Shown here piece by piece: positions 41,735 through 50,586 of a DNA stretch of 64,000 nt. How positions within the stretch are numbered: position 1 is the stretch's first letter; every line of letters begins with the position of its first letter. Made by a program: the position numbers and the translations under genes. This stretch comes from Candidatus Azobacteroides sp. GTDB taxonomy: Bacteria > Bacteroidota > Bacteroidia > Bacteroidales > Azobacteroidaceae. The stretch spans positions 41,587 through 105,586 of the forward strand of contig WRFY01000125.1 in assembly GCA_009783445.1 (NCBI GenBank). Reading direction: 5' to 3'. The notes under the pieces are model-generated. The model did no database searches, was not told where the DNA came from, and saw nothing but the letters and a program-made list of their open reading frames with translations.

Positions 41735-41775
41735 GCCCTAAAAAGGATCACGTTTATTTTATCCTTTTTTAGGGC
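41735..41775 (-). promoter_or_regulatory. Strong stem-loop between rpmF and fabH
   Basis: GCCCTAAAAAGGAT ... ATCCTTTTTTAGGGC with 12-nt loop; no long T-tract after it on the minus strand. Confidence 0.7.
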
Positions 41776-41815
41776 CTTCTTTCTTAATAGTATATCAGGG
41801 GGGTACATTAATGGC

Positions 41816-42016
41816 CTAAGCGTTTTTTGCTTCGGCAGCTTTGTCAATGATAACTTTACCCTTGTAATATAACCTTCCCTCATACCAATGCGCTCTGTGA
41901 TAGAGATGGTATTCGTTTGTTGTTGGGTCAAGAGCTATCTGAGGAAGGACTGCTTTATCGTGCGTTCTTCTTTTATCTCTTCTGGTCTTACCAATTCTTC
42001 GTTTAGGGTGTGCCAT
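41816..42016 (-). CDS. rpmF: 50S ribosomal protein L32
   Basis: [21 protein letters not shown]..., 66 aa. Confidence 0.95.
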   Translation of the reverse strand: MAHPKRRIGKTRRDKRRTHDKAVLPQIALDPTTNEYHLYHRAHWYEGRLYYKGKVIIDKAAEAKNA

Positions 42017-42046
42017 TTTCTATTTCTATTATTTAAAAATGATTGA

Positions 42047-42628
42047 TTAATCTTCCTTGAAATCATTTAGTGCATCCCACCGAGGATCATTATTGTCATC
42101 CATATCGTCATCGTTGAGGATTATATCGTCGCCGTCGTCCATATCAAACGAACCGTCGTCATCCGTCGATTTAACCGTATGCTTTTTTAATTTGGAAGTC
42201 ATTTGTTTATTGCATTTTCCTGCCGCGTGAACGTGTTTAAGCGGAATCGCTAAAGCAACAAATTCGTACAGAAACCATGCCAGATTAATAACTCCTTCCG
42301 ATTCGGGAATAACGACAATATCGTCGCTTTCTTCCGAAAAATCTTTTCCGAATTTTACCGTTAAGCGCGCATTGGTCTCAATAGGGTAATCCATATCGTC
42401 CAAACACCTATCGCATGGAACAATTGCTATTCCTTTCAGATTAAACGCCAGATTAAAACTGCTTTTCGTTTTTGTTATAACGAGCTTTACATTGATTTTA
42501 CCCTTCCGGACGTCTTCTCCATCAATATTAGTGAAAAACTGATTATCCAACAGATATTCATATTCTTGAACATCCTGCTGCATGCTTTTCAAATCTACTT
42601 TATATAAATCAAACTTTCCCAAACACAA
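42047..42628 (-). CDS. DUF177 (YceD) family protein
   Basis: Precedes rpmF; IVPCDRCLDDMDYPIETNARLTVKF motif. Confidence 0.88.
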   Translation of the reverse strand: MCLGKFDLYKVDLKSMQQDVQEYEYLLDNQFFTNIDGEDVRKGKINVKLVITKTKSSFNLAFNLKGIAIVPCDRCLDDMDYPIETNARLTVKFGKDFSEESDDIVVIPESEGVINLAWFLYEFVALAIPLKHVHAAGKCNKQMTSKLKKHTVKSTDDDGSFDMDDGDDIILNDDDMDDNNDPRWDALNDFKED

Positions 42629-42645
42629 TGACTTTTAAAACGCTG

Positions 42646-42676
42646 CAAAGGTAAAAAATTTTCTTAAACAAACAAA
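42646..42676 (-). promoter_or_regulatory. Promoter TTTG-N19-TACCTTTG for DUF177-rpmF-fabH
   Basis: Minus strand boxes match the TTTG/TAnnTTTG consensus with 19-bp spacing, just upstream of the DUF177 ATG. Confidence 0.7.
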
Positions 42677-42909
42677 ACGAAAAAAAGAATATGCAAAATC
42701 TTTTTTCGGAACGATCGCGTCATTTCCGTAGACTGAAACATACAATAAACCAAGCGTCGTCTCCTGCGGGACGACTTAGTTTACAGTTCAGCTATTTCTT
42801 CTTCGTCGTTATTTTTATTTCTGCGCTTTGCAGGCCGTTCGACTATGCTTCTGTTTCATTTCCCCGCAGCAGCTTTCGATGCCTCTTCCTTATATTAGGA
42901 TAATTATAC

Positions 42910-42950
42910 AAAAAAGCCAAGAAAGAATTTTATTTCATTTCTTGACTTTT
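42910..42950 (-). terminator. Intrinsic terminator of surface-protein copy A
   Basis: Minus strand AAGTCAAGAAA...TTTCTTGGCTTTTTT, 11-bp stem plus T-tract; same element after copy B. Confidence 0.7.
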
Positions 42951-42990
42951 CTGAACTAAATTAATTAACTTCTTTTGGTTTTTTTATTTT

Positions 42991-45900
42991 TTATTCAGCA
43001 ATACAACGCACAGAAAGCATCATGGTGAAATACAGAGAATTTACCTGTCTACTGGACGAGGTGAATTCCAAAATGGAAGCCAATGCAACGGACTGGGAAG
43101 TACCATAATGGTCAAAGGAAGAACTCCAGTAACGTCCGGTTGCTCCGCGTAGATCCAAGTTTCCTCCATTTAAGCTGTGAGAACCCCCAGCCGGCAAGTA
43201 TAATCCGTCGCCAATGAATATTCCGCTGGAGAAATTTGCAGCATTGTTATTCCACGTGCCTATGTTGCGTATGGAATTGTTACTTAATGCGCCCTGCCAT
43301 TGAGCGGCTGTCGGAACCCGGTAACCCATAGGACAAGGGTCGTTCGCCGTTTTTTCATTGTTATTCCATGCGTCGACGGGTGCGTAAGCGCTGTTCCAAC
43401 CGGGAGCGCCAACGTCGCTTACCGTTGCAGCCGCTTGGCTGCGTCCAAATTGGTAGTAAGAACCATTCAGTCCGGACGCCGGAGAAAGCGGATTCAGCGA
43501 TTGATTCGCTCCTAAATTATAGCACATGAACGATTTCCATTCATTGGAACTGATCTTGGCTCCACAGCAAATACAATCTTGAATCGAAATAATCAACGGA
43601 ACCGAATAATTGGTAGAACCCACTGTATATACTGCATATAATCTTATTTTGGCAGCCTGCGCCCGCGTGCGTCCCACAATCAGCGGATTGCTGTCCGCCG
43701 AATTCAAATTCGTCTTGAAATTCAACACAATCGTTGCCGTATTTCCGGAAGCAATAGACGTGCCGCTATAATTAACCGTATAAGGAGAGGTTTCATCCAA
43801 TACATTTTCCGGATCAACTACCACAAAACGGAAGTTGTTTCCTGCCTCTTTTGCAGTAAAGGTATATAATTTATCGTTCAGGGATAGGGAAGCAAAAGAG
43901 GTTTTATTGGCTAATCGGCCGTCTCTGTTTCCGCAATCGCCTCCAAAATTCGATTCGACAATATCAAAGCAAATTTTACCCGCCAAAGTACCTTTTCCGG
44001 TGGCCATATTGGCTGGATCGTCGCTTACCGTTAAGGTAAAGAGTGGAGAATCAGCATGAGTACCGCAACCATTGGCTACTCGACACCAATAGCTTACGGT
44101 TCCCGTTTGAGTTGGGGTACAAACGAAGGAGGAAATACTTCCTACTTCTGCATCCATATCCCCTACGTTATTACCCTTGTACCATTTATAATTTGCTTGA
44201 TTGAGATTGTTTGCCGTCACGCTTAAAGTAACCGAATTGCCTACGATCGTTGCAATGTTTTTCGGACCCACCGGACTGGTGATTACCGGCGCTGGACAAA
44301 CATTTGACAGGTGTATCGTCTTCTGCAAAATGGGGACGCTTACATCTTGTCCGCAAGCATTGACGCCTCGAACTGTTATTTTTACGCTATCGCTATTTGC
44401 GTTAGCCGCGGTTGGATATACTACCGAAACGCGCGAGTTTCCCTGACCCACTGTGAGATAGGCCGCTGTAACGTCTATTCCGCCCATTTCGAGAGTCCAT
44501 GTATAAGTAACCGGTCCATTCGTACCCGCTACTTCAAGGGTTTTCTGGTCGCCGTAATAGGCGTCTTGCGGTTCTTCAACCCAAGTAAGGCGAGTAAAGT
44601 CGAACAGAGTAACCGTTTTTACGGCCGACATCTGGCTGACGCAGCCTCCATCGGATACCGTAGCAGTATAGTTGCCCGGTTGAGTCACCTGAATGCTGGG
44701 TCCCGTTACTCCCGTCATCACGGCGCCGTCCTTGTACCATACCACTATAGGCGAACTGGCTTGCGTGATGACGGAAAGAGAAGTGTTTCCTCCGCACAAC
44801 GAGGAAGAGCCGGTGATCAACGGAATAGCCGGCGCTGGAGTAGCGTCTATGGGTACATTCGCGCTGATTTCACTTGCACAACCGCTGCCGGTAGCCCGCA
44901 ACCGGATGACAACGCTGGACGCCGAGGGCAGCGGATAATAAATACCGGTACCCGTGCCGATTTGCGTATTGTCGGCATACCAGGTATAGGCATATTGAGG
45001 ATCGTAATTGTTTACTTCCAAATAGGCGGATCCGTAATTGCAAAAACGCCAATTGGAAGTCACTCCGTTAATTTTCATGCTGGGCGTTGGAACAGGAGAA
45101 CTGGAATTATCTACCCGCACCAGAACCGCTCCCGACAAAAGGGAAGAACAGTCTCCGTCTTCAATCGCCGCTTGCCATACTCCAGCGGCGGCCTGAATTT
45201 CCGTTTGGTTGTCAAACGAAGAACCTTGTTTTACTCCATCTTTGAACCAGACAATTTTGCCTGCTGGAGGATTCACAAGAGTCAGTTTGACGGTACCGCC
45301 CGCGCCGCAAGCAACTCCATTGTTGGCGCTGATGATTTGCTGAGGCGCTTCGGGAGCCGTAGTTTCAGATGCGGAGACTTGTACGGATTGTGAATTGGGA
45401 CATCCGATTTTGTCTCCATACACAATGTATTTACCGGCTTGGGTAGCCATATATTGTACACCGCGGGCCACTTCTTCTCCGTTCAATGTCCAAATATAAG
45501 TTCCGTTCGCTGGACGATTATCCAAATAGAGATAAACCGCTCCGCCCACGCAAAGACTCAACGAATTTTCCGTTTTGATATTCGGAACAGCGCTGGTTGT
45601 TCCGCAACCTGTATTATCGCCCGATTGCTCAAAAACAAAGGTATTCGTATCTCCACAAGGGGTCGTAACCAACAAAAGAGCGTTACGGGAAGATGCGCGG
45701 TCGTTCGGTTGGAATTTTACGGAAAATCTTCCCGCTCCGGCGTCTAAAATCGTTAGATGATCAATGTACTGTTCGCCCGAAATCCAAGTAAAGGAAAAAA
45801 CTCCGGGTTGAGTACAGGAAAGATCAGAAGCCGTATATTTGTTTTCTTTTGATCCATCGAAAGGGAAAGGACTGACATTTCCCGGATCTTCGGTCAATAC

Positions 45901-46242
45901 CAGCGAGCTGCCCGAATTGAGCCTCATCCAATTGTCGCCGTCCCAAATGTAAAGTCCAGCGCCCGTCGTTGCGTTAATATTATATACAATGGTACCTCTC
46001 AAGTCTTGGTTTATGTCCTGTGCTTGAGTAATTCCTACAAATCCAACATTTGGAATCTGTCCTAAATCAGGAAGATCGACATGCGAAAGCAATAATCCTC
46101 CTGTCGTAGTGCTGTTCAAGTCGAGAAGCGCTCCCGCTTGAGGGTCGGTTAATCCGCCAATGGTAACTTGAGATTGAGCATTGTTCATTGATAACACCAT
46201 TACTGCTATCAAGAAAAATAGGGAATAAAGTGTTGTTCTCAT
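42991..46242 (-). CDS. Large secreted/surface protein, copy A: signal peptide, adhesin-head-like N-terminus, Cys-rich Ig-like repeats, C-terminal FISUMP-like domain
   Basis: MRTTLYSLFFLIAVMVLSMNNAQSQVTIGGLTDPQAGALLDLNS...; SNEWKSFMCYNLGAN...GSYYQFGR...DPCPMGYRVPTAAQW...SVRCIAE. Start set at MRTTL (1083 codons) shared with copy B. Confidence 0.85.
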   Translation of the reverse strand: MRTTLYSLFFLIAVMVLSMNNAQSQVTIGGLTDPQAGALLDLNSTTTGGLLLSHVDLPDLGQIPNVGFVGITQAQDINQDLRGTIVYNINATTGAGLYIWDGDNWMRLNSGSSLVLTEDPGNVSPFPFDGSKENKYTASDLSCTQPGVFSFTWISGEQYIDHLTILDAGAGRFSVKFQPNDRASSRNALLLVTTPCGDTNTFVFEQSGDNTGCGTTSAVPNIKTENSLSLCVGGAVYLYLDNRPANGTYIWTLNGEEVARGVQYMATQAGKYIVYGDKIGCPNSQSVQVSASETTAPEAPQQIISANNGVACGAGGTVKLTLVNPPAGKIVWFKDGVKQGSSFDNQTEIQAAAGVWQAAIEDGDCSSLLSGAVLVRVDNSSSPVPTPSMKINGVTSNWRFCNYGSAYLEVNNYDPQYAYTWYADNTQIGTGTGIYYPLPSASSVVIRLRATGSGCASEISANVPIDATPAPAIPLITGSSSLCGGNTSLSVITQASSPIVVWYKDGAVMTGVTGPSIQVTQPGNYTATVSDGGCVSQMSAVKTVTLFDFTRLTWVEEPQDAYYGDQKTLEVAGTNGPVTYTWTLEMGGIDVTAAYLTVGQGNSRVSVVYPTAANANSDSVKITVRGVNACGQDVSVPILQKTIHLSNVCPAPVITSPVGPKNIATIVGNSVTLSVTANNLNQANYKWYKGNNVGDMDAEVGSISSFVCTPTQTGTVSYWCRVANGCGTHADSPLFTLTVSDDPANMATGKGTLAGKICFDIVESNFGGDCGNRDGRLANKTSFASLSLNDKLYTFTAKEAGNNFRFVVVDPENVLDETSPYTVNYSGTSIASGNTATIVLNFKTNLNSADSNPLIVGRTRAQAAKIRLYAVYTVGSTNYSVPLIISIQDCICCGAKISSNEWKSFMCYNLGANQSLNPLSPASGLNGSYYQFGRSQAAATVSDVGAPGWNSAYAPVDAWNNNEKTANDPCPMGYRVPTAAQWQGALSNNSIRNIGTWNNNAANFSSGIFIGDGLYLPAGGSHSLNGGNLDLRGATGRYWSSSFDHYGTSQSVALASILEFTSSSRQVNSLYFTMMLSVRCIAE

Positions 46243-46428
46243 TTTAATAACATGTTTTTTTGAATTTAAATACATTTCTTTGATTAATTATGTCCTTTAT
46301 CTGTCCGTTTTTCAACCAATGTGATGTGTGCGATTATTTAGTTTTGTTTCCCAATTTCTTTTTTATTCTGTTTCCGTCTTTGCGGTTATAAAGAAAACTA
46401 TATAAGACATAGTTTTAATAATGAGTTG

Positions 46429-46459
46429 CAAATATAGTGTAATATCTTATGCAGAACAA
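46429..46459 (-). promoter_or_regulatory. Promoter of copy A: TTG-N20-TATATTTG
   Basis: CAAATATA at 46429-46436 and CAA at 46457-46459 on +; same spacing and box as copy B; ~187 nt upstream of the ATG. Confidence 0.75.
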
Positions 46460-46684
46460 GGATTTTTGCAAAAGTTAAATTTAATTTTAGGAATCAAAAA
46501 AAAATTAAGATATGTACCTATACAAATAGACATTCAGAAAAAAACAATTGTAATTTTTTTCTGAATTTTAAGAAATATAATCTATATATCTGAAAAAAAT
46601 CGTAATTAAATGACTGAATAGTATCATAAAAATACTAAATGACACTTTTTATGTCATTATTTAATATTCGTCTTCCTGCCATTA

Positions 46685-46727
46685 TAAAAAAAGCCAAGAA
46701 AGAATTTTACTTTCTTTCTTGACTTTT
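46685..46727 (-). terminator. Intrinsic terminator of surface-protein copy B
   Basis: AAGTCAAGAAAG...TTTCTTGGCTTTTTTT on minus; near-identical to the copy A terminator. Confidence 0.7.
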
Positions 46728-46766
46728 GGACTATCGATGAATTAACTTTTCTCTATTTATCTATCT

Positions 46767-49700
46767 TTATTCAGCTATGCAGCGAACGGAAAGCATCATA
46801 CTGAAATACTCAGAATACACCGTTCTATTGGATGAACTGAATTCCAAAGTGAAAGCCAATGCAAATTTAGGATCTCCATATATATAATGGTCAAATGAAG
46901 AACTCCAATAGTGTCCGTCTGATCCGCGCAAACATAAGCCTCCGCCATTCAAACTGCGCCAACCTGCCGCCGGCAAGTATAATCCGTCGCCAATGAATAG
47001 GCCGCTGGTGAAATTTGTACTGCTATTATTCCACGAGCCTACGTTGCGTATGGAATTATTACTTAATACGCCCCTCCATTGATCCACTGTCGGAACGCGG
47101 TAACCCGTCGGACAAGGATCGTTTACCGTTTTTTCATTGTTATTCCATGCATCGATGGGCGCATATATGGGATTCCAGCCGGAAGGATAACCGTCGTTTT
47201 GCTCGTTTGCTTTTGCAGCCTCATTTTTGCGTCCAAATTGGTAATAAGAACCGTTAAGACCGGACGCCGGTACAAATGGGTTCAGCGCTTCATTCGCTCC
47301 CAAGTTATGACACATGAACGATTTCCATTCACTGGAACTGATCTTGGCGCCGCAGCAAATACAATCTTGAATTGAAATGGTCAACGGAACCGAATAATTA
47401 GTAGAACCAACCGTCCACGCTGCATATAATTTTACTTTGGCGGCTTGCGCTTGCATACGTCCCACAATCAGCGGATTACAATCCGGCAAATTCAAATTCG
47501 TCTTGAAGTTCAACACAATTGTTGCCGTATTTCCGGAAGCAATATTCGTACCGTTAAAATTATTCGTTGCGGTATAAGGATGGGTTTCATCCAAAACCCT
47601 TTCCGGATCGACTACCACAAAATGAAAGTTGCTTCCTGCGCTTTGTGCGGTAAAGGTGTATGTTTTATCCTTGATCGACATGGAAGCAAAAGAGGCTTTG
47701 TTGGCCAGTCGGCCGTCTCTGTTTCCACATTTGCCTCCAAAGTTCGACTCGACAATATCAAAACAAATCTTGCCAACCAAAGTTCCGCCGCCGGCGGGCA
47801 TATTGGCTGGATCTTCGCTGACGGTTAAGGTAAAGAGAGGAGAATCGACATAAGTACCGCAACTATTGGATATCCGACACCAATAACTTTCGATTCCCGT
47901 TTGAGTTGGGGTACAAACCATGGAAGAAGTGTTTCCTACCGGTTGAGTAGTAACCCCTGCGCCGCCTTTGTACCAGGTATAATATGCTTGATTGAGATTG
48001 TTTGCCGTAACGCTCAAAGTAACCGGATTGCCTACGATCGTTGCACTGTTTTGCGGGCCGATCGGACTGGTGATTACGGGCGTTGGACAAACATTTGACA
48101 GGGTTATCGTCTTCTGCAAAATGGGGTCGGTTACATCCTGTCCGCAAGCATTGACGCCTCGAACCGTTATTTCTATTTGGCTATTGCCTCCTATGGGATA
48201 TTCTACCGAAACGCGCGGACTTCCCTGACCGGCTATGAGATATCTTGAGGTAATATCCACTACGCCCTGCTTGAGAGTCCATGTATAAGTAACCGGTCCG
48301 TTCGTACCCGCTACTTCAAGGGTTTTTTGGTCGCCGTAATAGGCGTTTTGCGGCTCTTGAACCCAGGTAAGGCGGGTAAAGTCGAACAAAACAACCGTTT
48401 TTACAGCCGACATCTGACTGACGCAGCCTCCGTCGGATACCGTAGCGGTATAATTGCCCGGTTGAGTCACCTGAATGCTGACTCCCGTTTCTCCCGTCAT
48501 TACTTCGTTGTCTTTATACCATATTACTTTAGGAGCGCCGACTGGAGCGCTGACGGAAAGAGAGGTACTTCCTCCGCACAACGACGACGAGCCGGTGATC
48601 AACGGAATGGCCGGAGCAGAAGTTTCTTCTATCGGTATCTTGGAACTGACTTCTTTTGCGCAACCGCTTCCGGTAGCCCGCAACCGTATAATTATGCTGG
48701 ATGCCGCGGGCAGCGGATAATAAATACCAGTACCTGTGCCGATTTGCGTATTGTCGGCATACCAGGTATAGGCGTATTGAGGATCGTAGCCGTCTACTTC
48801 CAGATAGGCGGATCCGTAATTGCAAAAACGCCAATTAGAGGTCGCTCCGTTGATTTTCATTCTGGGTTCAGGAATATTACCGCCGGAAAGGTCTACACGT
48901 ACCAGAACCGATTCCGATAAAATAGAGGAACATTCGCCGTCTTCAATCGCCGCCTGCCATATTCCTTCGCCCGCAAGAATCTCCGACTTGTTGTCAAACG
49001 AAGAACCTTGTTTTATTTCATTTTTGAACCAGACAATTTTGCCTTGGGCCGGAGGATTCACAAGGGTCAGTTTGACGGTACCTCCCGCTCCGCAGGCAAC
49101 TCCATTGTTGGCGCTGATGATTTGTTGAGGCGCTTCGGGAGCCGTAGCCGTAGATGCGGAGACTTGTATGGATTTTGAAATGGGACATCCGATTTTATCT
49201 CCATACACAATGTATTTACCGGACTGGGTAGCCGCATATTGGGCGCCTCGACTCACTTCATGCCCATTCAACGTCCAGATGTAAGTTCCGCTCGTTGGAC
49301 GATTTTCCAAATAGAGATAAACCGCTCCGCCCACGCAAAGACTCAACGAATTTTCAGCCTTGATATTCGGAACAGAACCGGTCGTTCCGCAACCCGAATT
49401 ATCGCCCGCTTGCTCGAAAACGAAGGTATTGCTGTCTCCGCAGGGGGTGGTAACCAATAGAATGGCATTGCGGGAAGATGCGCGGTCGTTCGGTTGAAAT
49501 TTTACGGAAAATTTTCCCGCTCCTGCGTCTAAAATCGTTAGATGATCAATGTACTGTTCGCCCGAAATCCAAGTAAAGGAAAAAACTCCGGGTTGAGTAC
49601 AGGAAGGATCAGAAGCGGCGTAAGCGTTTTCTTTGGATCCGTCGAAAGGGAAAGGACTGACATTTCCCGGATCTTCGGTCAATACCAGCGAGCTGCCCGA

Positions 49701-50027
49701 ATTGAGCCTCATCCAATTGTCGCCATCCCAAATGTAAAGTCCGACGCCCGTCGCGACGTTCGTATTATACACAATGGCGCCTCTCAGCTCTTTGTTTATA
49801 TCCTGTACTTGAGTGATCCCTACGAATCCAACATTCGGAATCTGTCCTAAATCAGGAAGATCGACATGCGAAAGCAATAATCCCCCTGTCGCTGTACTGT
49901 TCAAATCGAGAAGCGCTCCCGCTTGAGGGTCGGTTAATCCGCCAATAGTAACTTGAGATTGGGCATCTTTCATAGACAGCGCCATCACGGCTGTCAAGAA
50001 AAATAGTGAATAAAGTGTTGTTCTCAT
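46767..50027 (-). CDS. Large secreted/surface protein, copy B (paralogue of copy A)
   Basis: MRTTLYSLFFLTAVMALSMKDAQSQVTIGGLTDPQAGALLDLNS...; same domain order and FISUMP-like C-terminus. Start set at MRTTL. Confidence 0.85.
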   Translation of the reverse strand: MRTTLYSLFFLTAVMALSMKDAQSQVTIGGLTDPQAGALLDLNSTATGGLLLSHVDLPDLGQIPNVGFVGITQVQDINKELRGAIVYNTNVATGVGLYIWDGDNWMRLNSGSSLVLTEDPGNVSPFPFDGSKENAYAASDPSCTQPGVFSFTWISGEQYIDHLTILDAGAGKFSVKFQPNDRASSRNAILLVTTPCGDSNTFVFEQAGDNSGCGTTGSVPNIKAENSLSLCVGGAVYLYLENRPTSGTYIWTLNGHEVSRGAQYAATQSGKYIVYGDKIGCPISKSIQVSASTATAPEAPQQIISANNGVACGAGGTVKLTLVNPPAQGKIVWFKNEIKQGSSFDNKSEILAGEGIWQAAIEDGECSSILSESVLVRVDLSGGNIPEPRMKINGATSNWRFCNYGSAYLEVDGYDPQYAYTWYADNTQIGTGTGIYYPLPAASSIIIRLRATGSGCAKEVSSKIPIEETSAPAIPLITGSSSLCGGSTSLSVSAPVGAPKVIWYKDNEVMTGETGVSIQVTQPGNYTATVSDGGCVSQMSAVKTVVLFDFTRLTWVQEPQNAYYGDQKTLEVAGTNGPVTYTWTLKQGVVDITSRYLIAGQGSPRVSVEYPIGGNSQIEITVRGVNACGQDVTDPILQKTITLSNVCPTPVITSPIGPQNSATIVGNPVTLSVTANNLNQAYYTWYKGGAGVTTQPVGNTSSMVCTPTQTGIESYWCRISNSCGTYVDSPLFTLTVSEDPANMPAGGGTLVGKICFDIVESNFGGKCGNRDGRLANKASFASMSIKDKTYTFTAQSAGSNFHFVVVDPERVLDETHPYTATNNFNGTNIASGNTATIVLNFKTNLNLPDCNPLIVGRMQAQAAKVKLYAAWTVGSTNYSVPLTISIQDCICCGAKISSSEWKSFMCHNLGANEALNPFVPASGLNGSYYQFGRKNEAAKANEQNDGYPSGWNPIYAPIDAWNNNEKTVNDPCPTGYRVPTVDQWRGVLSNNSIRNVGSWNNSSTNFTSGLFIGDGLYLPAAGWRSLNGGGLCLRGSDGHYWSSSFDHYIYGDPKFALAFTLEFSSSNRTVYSEYFSMMLSVRCIAE

Positions 50028-50221
50028 TTTAATAACATGTTTTTTGGGTTTAAATCTATTTCTATAGTTAATTTTGTTCTTTATTCGTCTATTTTTAGAA
50101 CAATACAGCATAGGCAATACTATTTTAGTTTTGCTTACTAATTAATGATTCTATTAATGTAATTAGGATATAAAAAAACTAAGTGGGAGAGATAGTTTTG
50201 ATAAAATTATGAAATACATTG

Positions 50222-50253
50222 CAAATATAGTGCAATCTATCGTATAAAACAAA
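50222..50253 (-). promoter_or_regulatory. Promoter of copy B: TTTG-N20-TATATTTG
   Basis: CAAATATA at 50222-50229 and CAAA at 50250-50253 on +; ~195 nt upstream of the ATG. Confidence 0.75.
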
Positions 50254-50428
50254 AATATTCACAAAAATTAAATATAATTTCAGAAATCAAACGAATGGAA
50301 GATAAAACTATTGAAGCGCAAAGTCGGTCGTTGCGAATGCAAAACTCTCATAATGAGCGGATTTAATGTATTGATCAGACCACAATAGTTAAACTTTATT
50401 AAAACGCAGAAAATATATGCCAAATAAT

Positions 50429-50444
50429 TATGTTATATAACATA
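50429..50444. promoter_or_regulatory. Perfect 16-bp palindrome TATGTTATATAACATA, operator candidate
   Basis: Exact reverse-complement symmetry; ends 7 bp before a TATCTTTG -7 box. Confidence 0.6.
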
Positions 50445-50451
50445 TTTCATT

Positions 50452-50459
50452 TATCTTTG
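50452..50459 (+). promoter_or_regulatory. -7 box TATCTTTG of the ncRNA candidate
   Basis: Matches TAnnTTTG. Confidence 0.6.
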
Positions 50460-50465
50460 CACTGT

Positions 50466-50535
50466 GTTTTTCATGGTATTAGATTTAAGGTTAACAATGA
50501 AGATTGGTTGTCGGGAAGACAACCTTTTCTTTTTT
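50466..50535 (+). ncRNA. Small RNA candidate of about 70 nt
   Basis: Promoter, then GTGTTTTTCATGGTATTAGATTTAAGGTTAACAATGAAGATT, then intrinsic terminator GGTTGTC-GGGAA-GACAACC-TTTTCTTTTTT; no convincing CDS. Confidence 0.6.
50506..50535 (+). terminator. Intrinsic terminator of the ncRNA candidate
   Basis: GGTTGTC GGGAA GACAACC TTTTCTTTTTT. Confidence 0.8.
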
Positions 50536-50586
50536 AAACCCTTTTGCAGAAAAATAAAGATGGAAGTAAAGCGGTAAAGCCTCAAA

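Larger units (their letters stand above)
42910..46480 (-). repeat. Tandem duplication unit A (terminator + ORF + leader + promoter)
   Basis: Alignable to unit B by eye across coding and flanking elements. Confidence 0.85.
46685..50285 (-). repeat. Tandem duplication unit B (terminator + ORF + leader + promoter)
   Basis: Paralogous to 42910-46480; promoter-to-promoter offset 3793 bp, terminator-to-terminator offset 3775 bp. Confidence 0.85.

Noticed and set aside
41707-41931. 75-aa N-terminal extension of FabH in the ORF track
   Set aside because: Overlaps the rpmF coding region and hairpin spacer; normal FabH N-terminus begins at MSKIYAVITGVGSYVPNY.
42691-42903. 70-aa plus-strand ORF between DUF177 and surface-protein copy A, with a small GTCGTC/GACGAC inverted repeat
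   Set aside because: No homology recognised, atypical composition and no clear promoter; not enough to call a gene, and the inverted repeat is short.
44311-45393. 360-aa plus-strand ORF opposite surface-protein copy A
   Set aside because: Antisense to a well-supported CDS; Arg/Ser-rich shadow translation with no recognisable domain. The analogous 48327-48920 ORF opposite copy B is also a shadow.
42910-46727. Repeated AAGCCAAGAAAG.../...CTTGACTT motifs considered as insertion-sequence ends or CRISPR-like repeats
   Set aside because: Only two copies, each located at the 3' end of a paralogue and folding as a terminator; no transposase or spacer array.
50473-50577. 34-codon ORF MVLDLRLTMKIGCREDNLFFFKPFCRKIKMEVKR over the sRNA candidate
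   Set aside because: It runs through the intrinsic terminator hairpin and T-tract, so the noncoding explanation is preferred.
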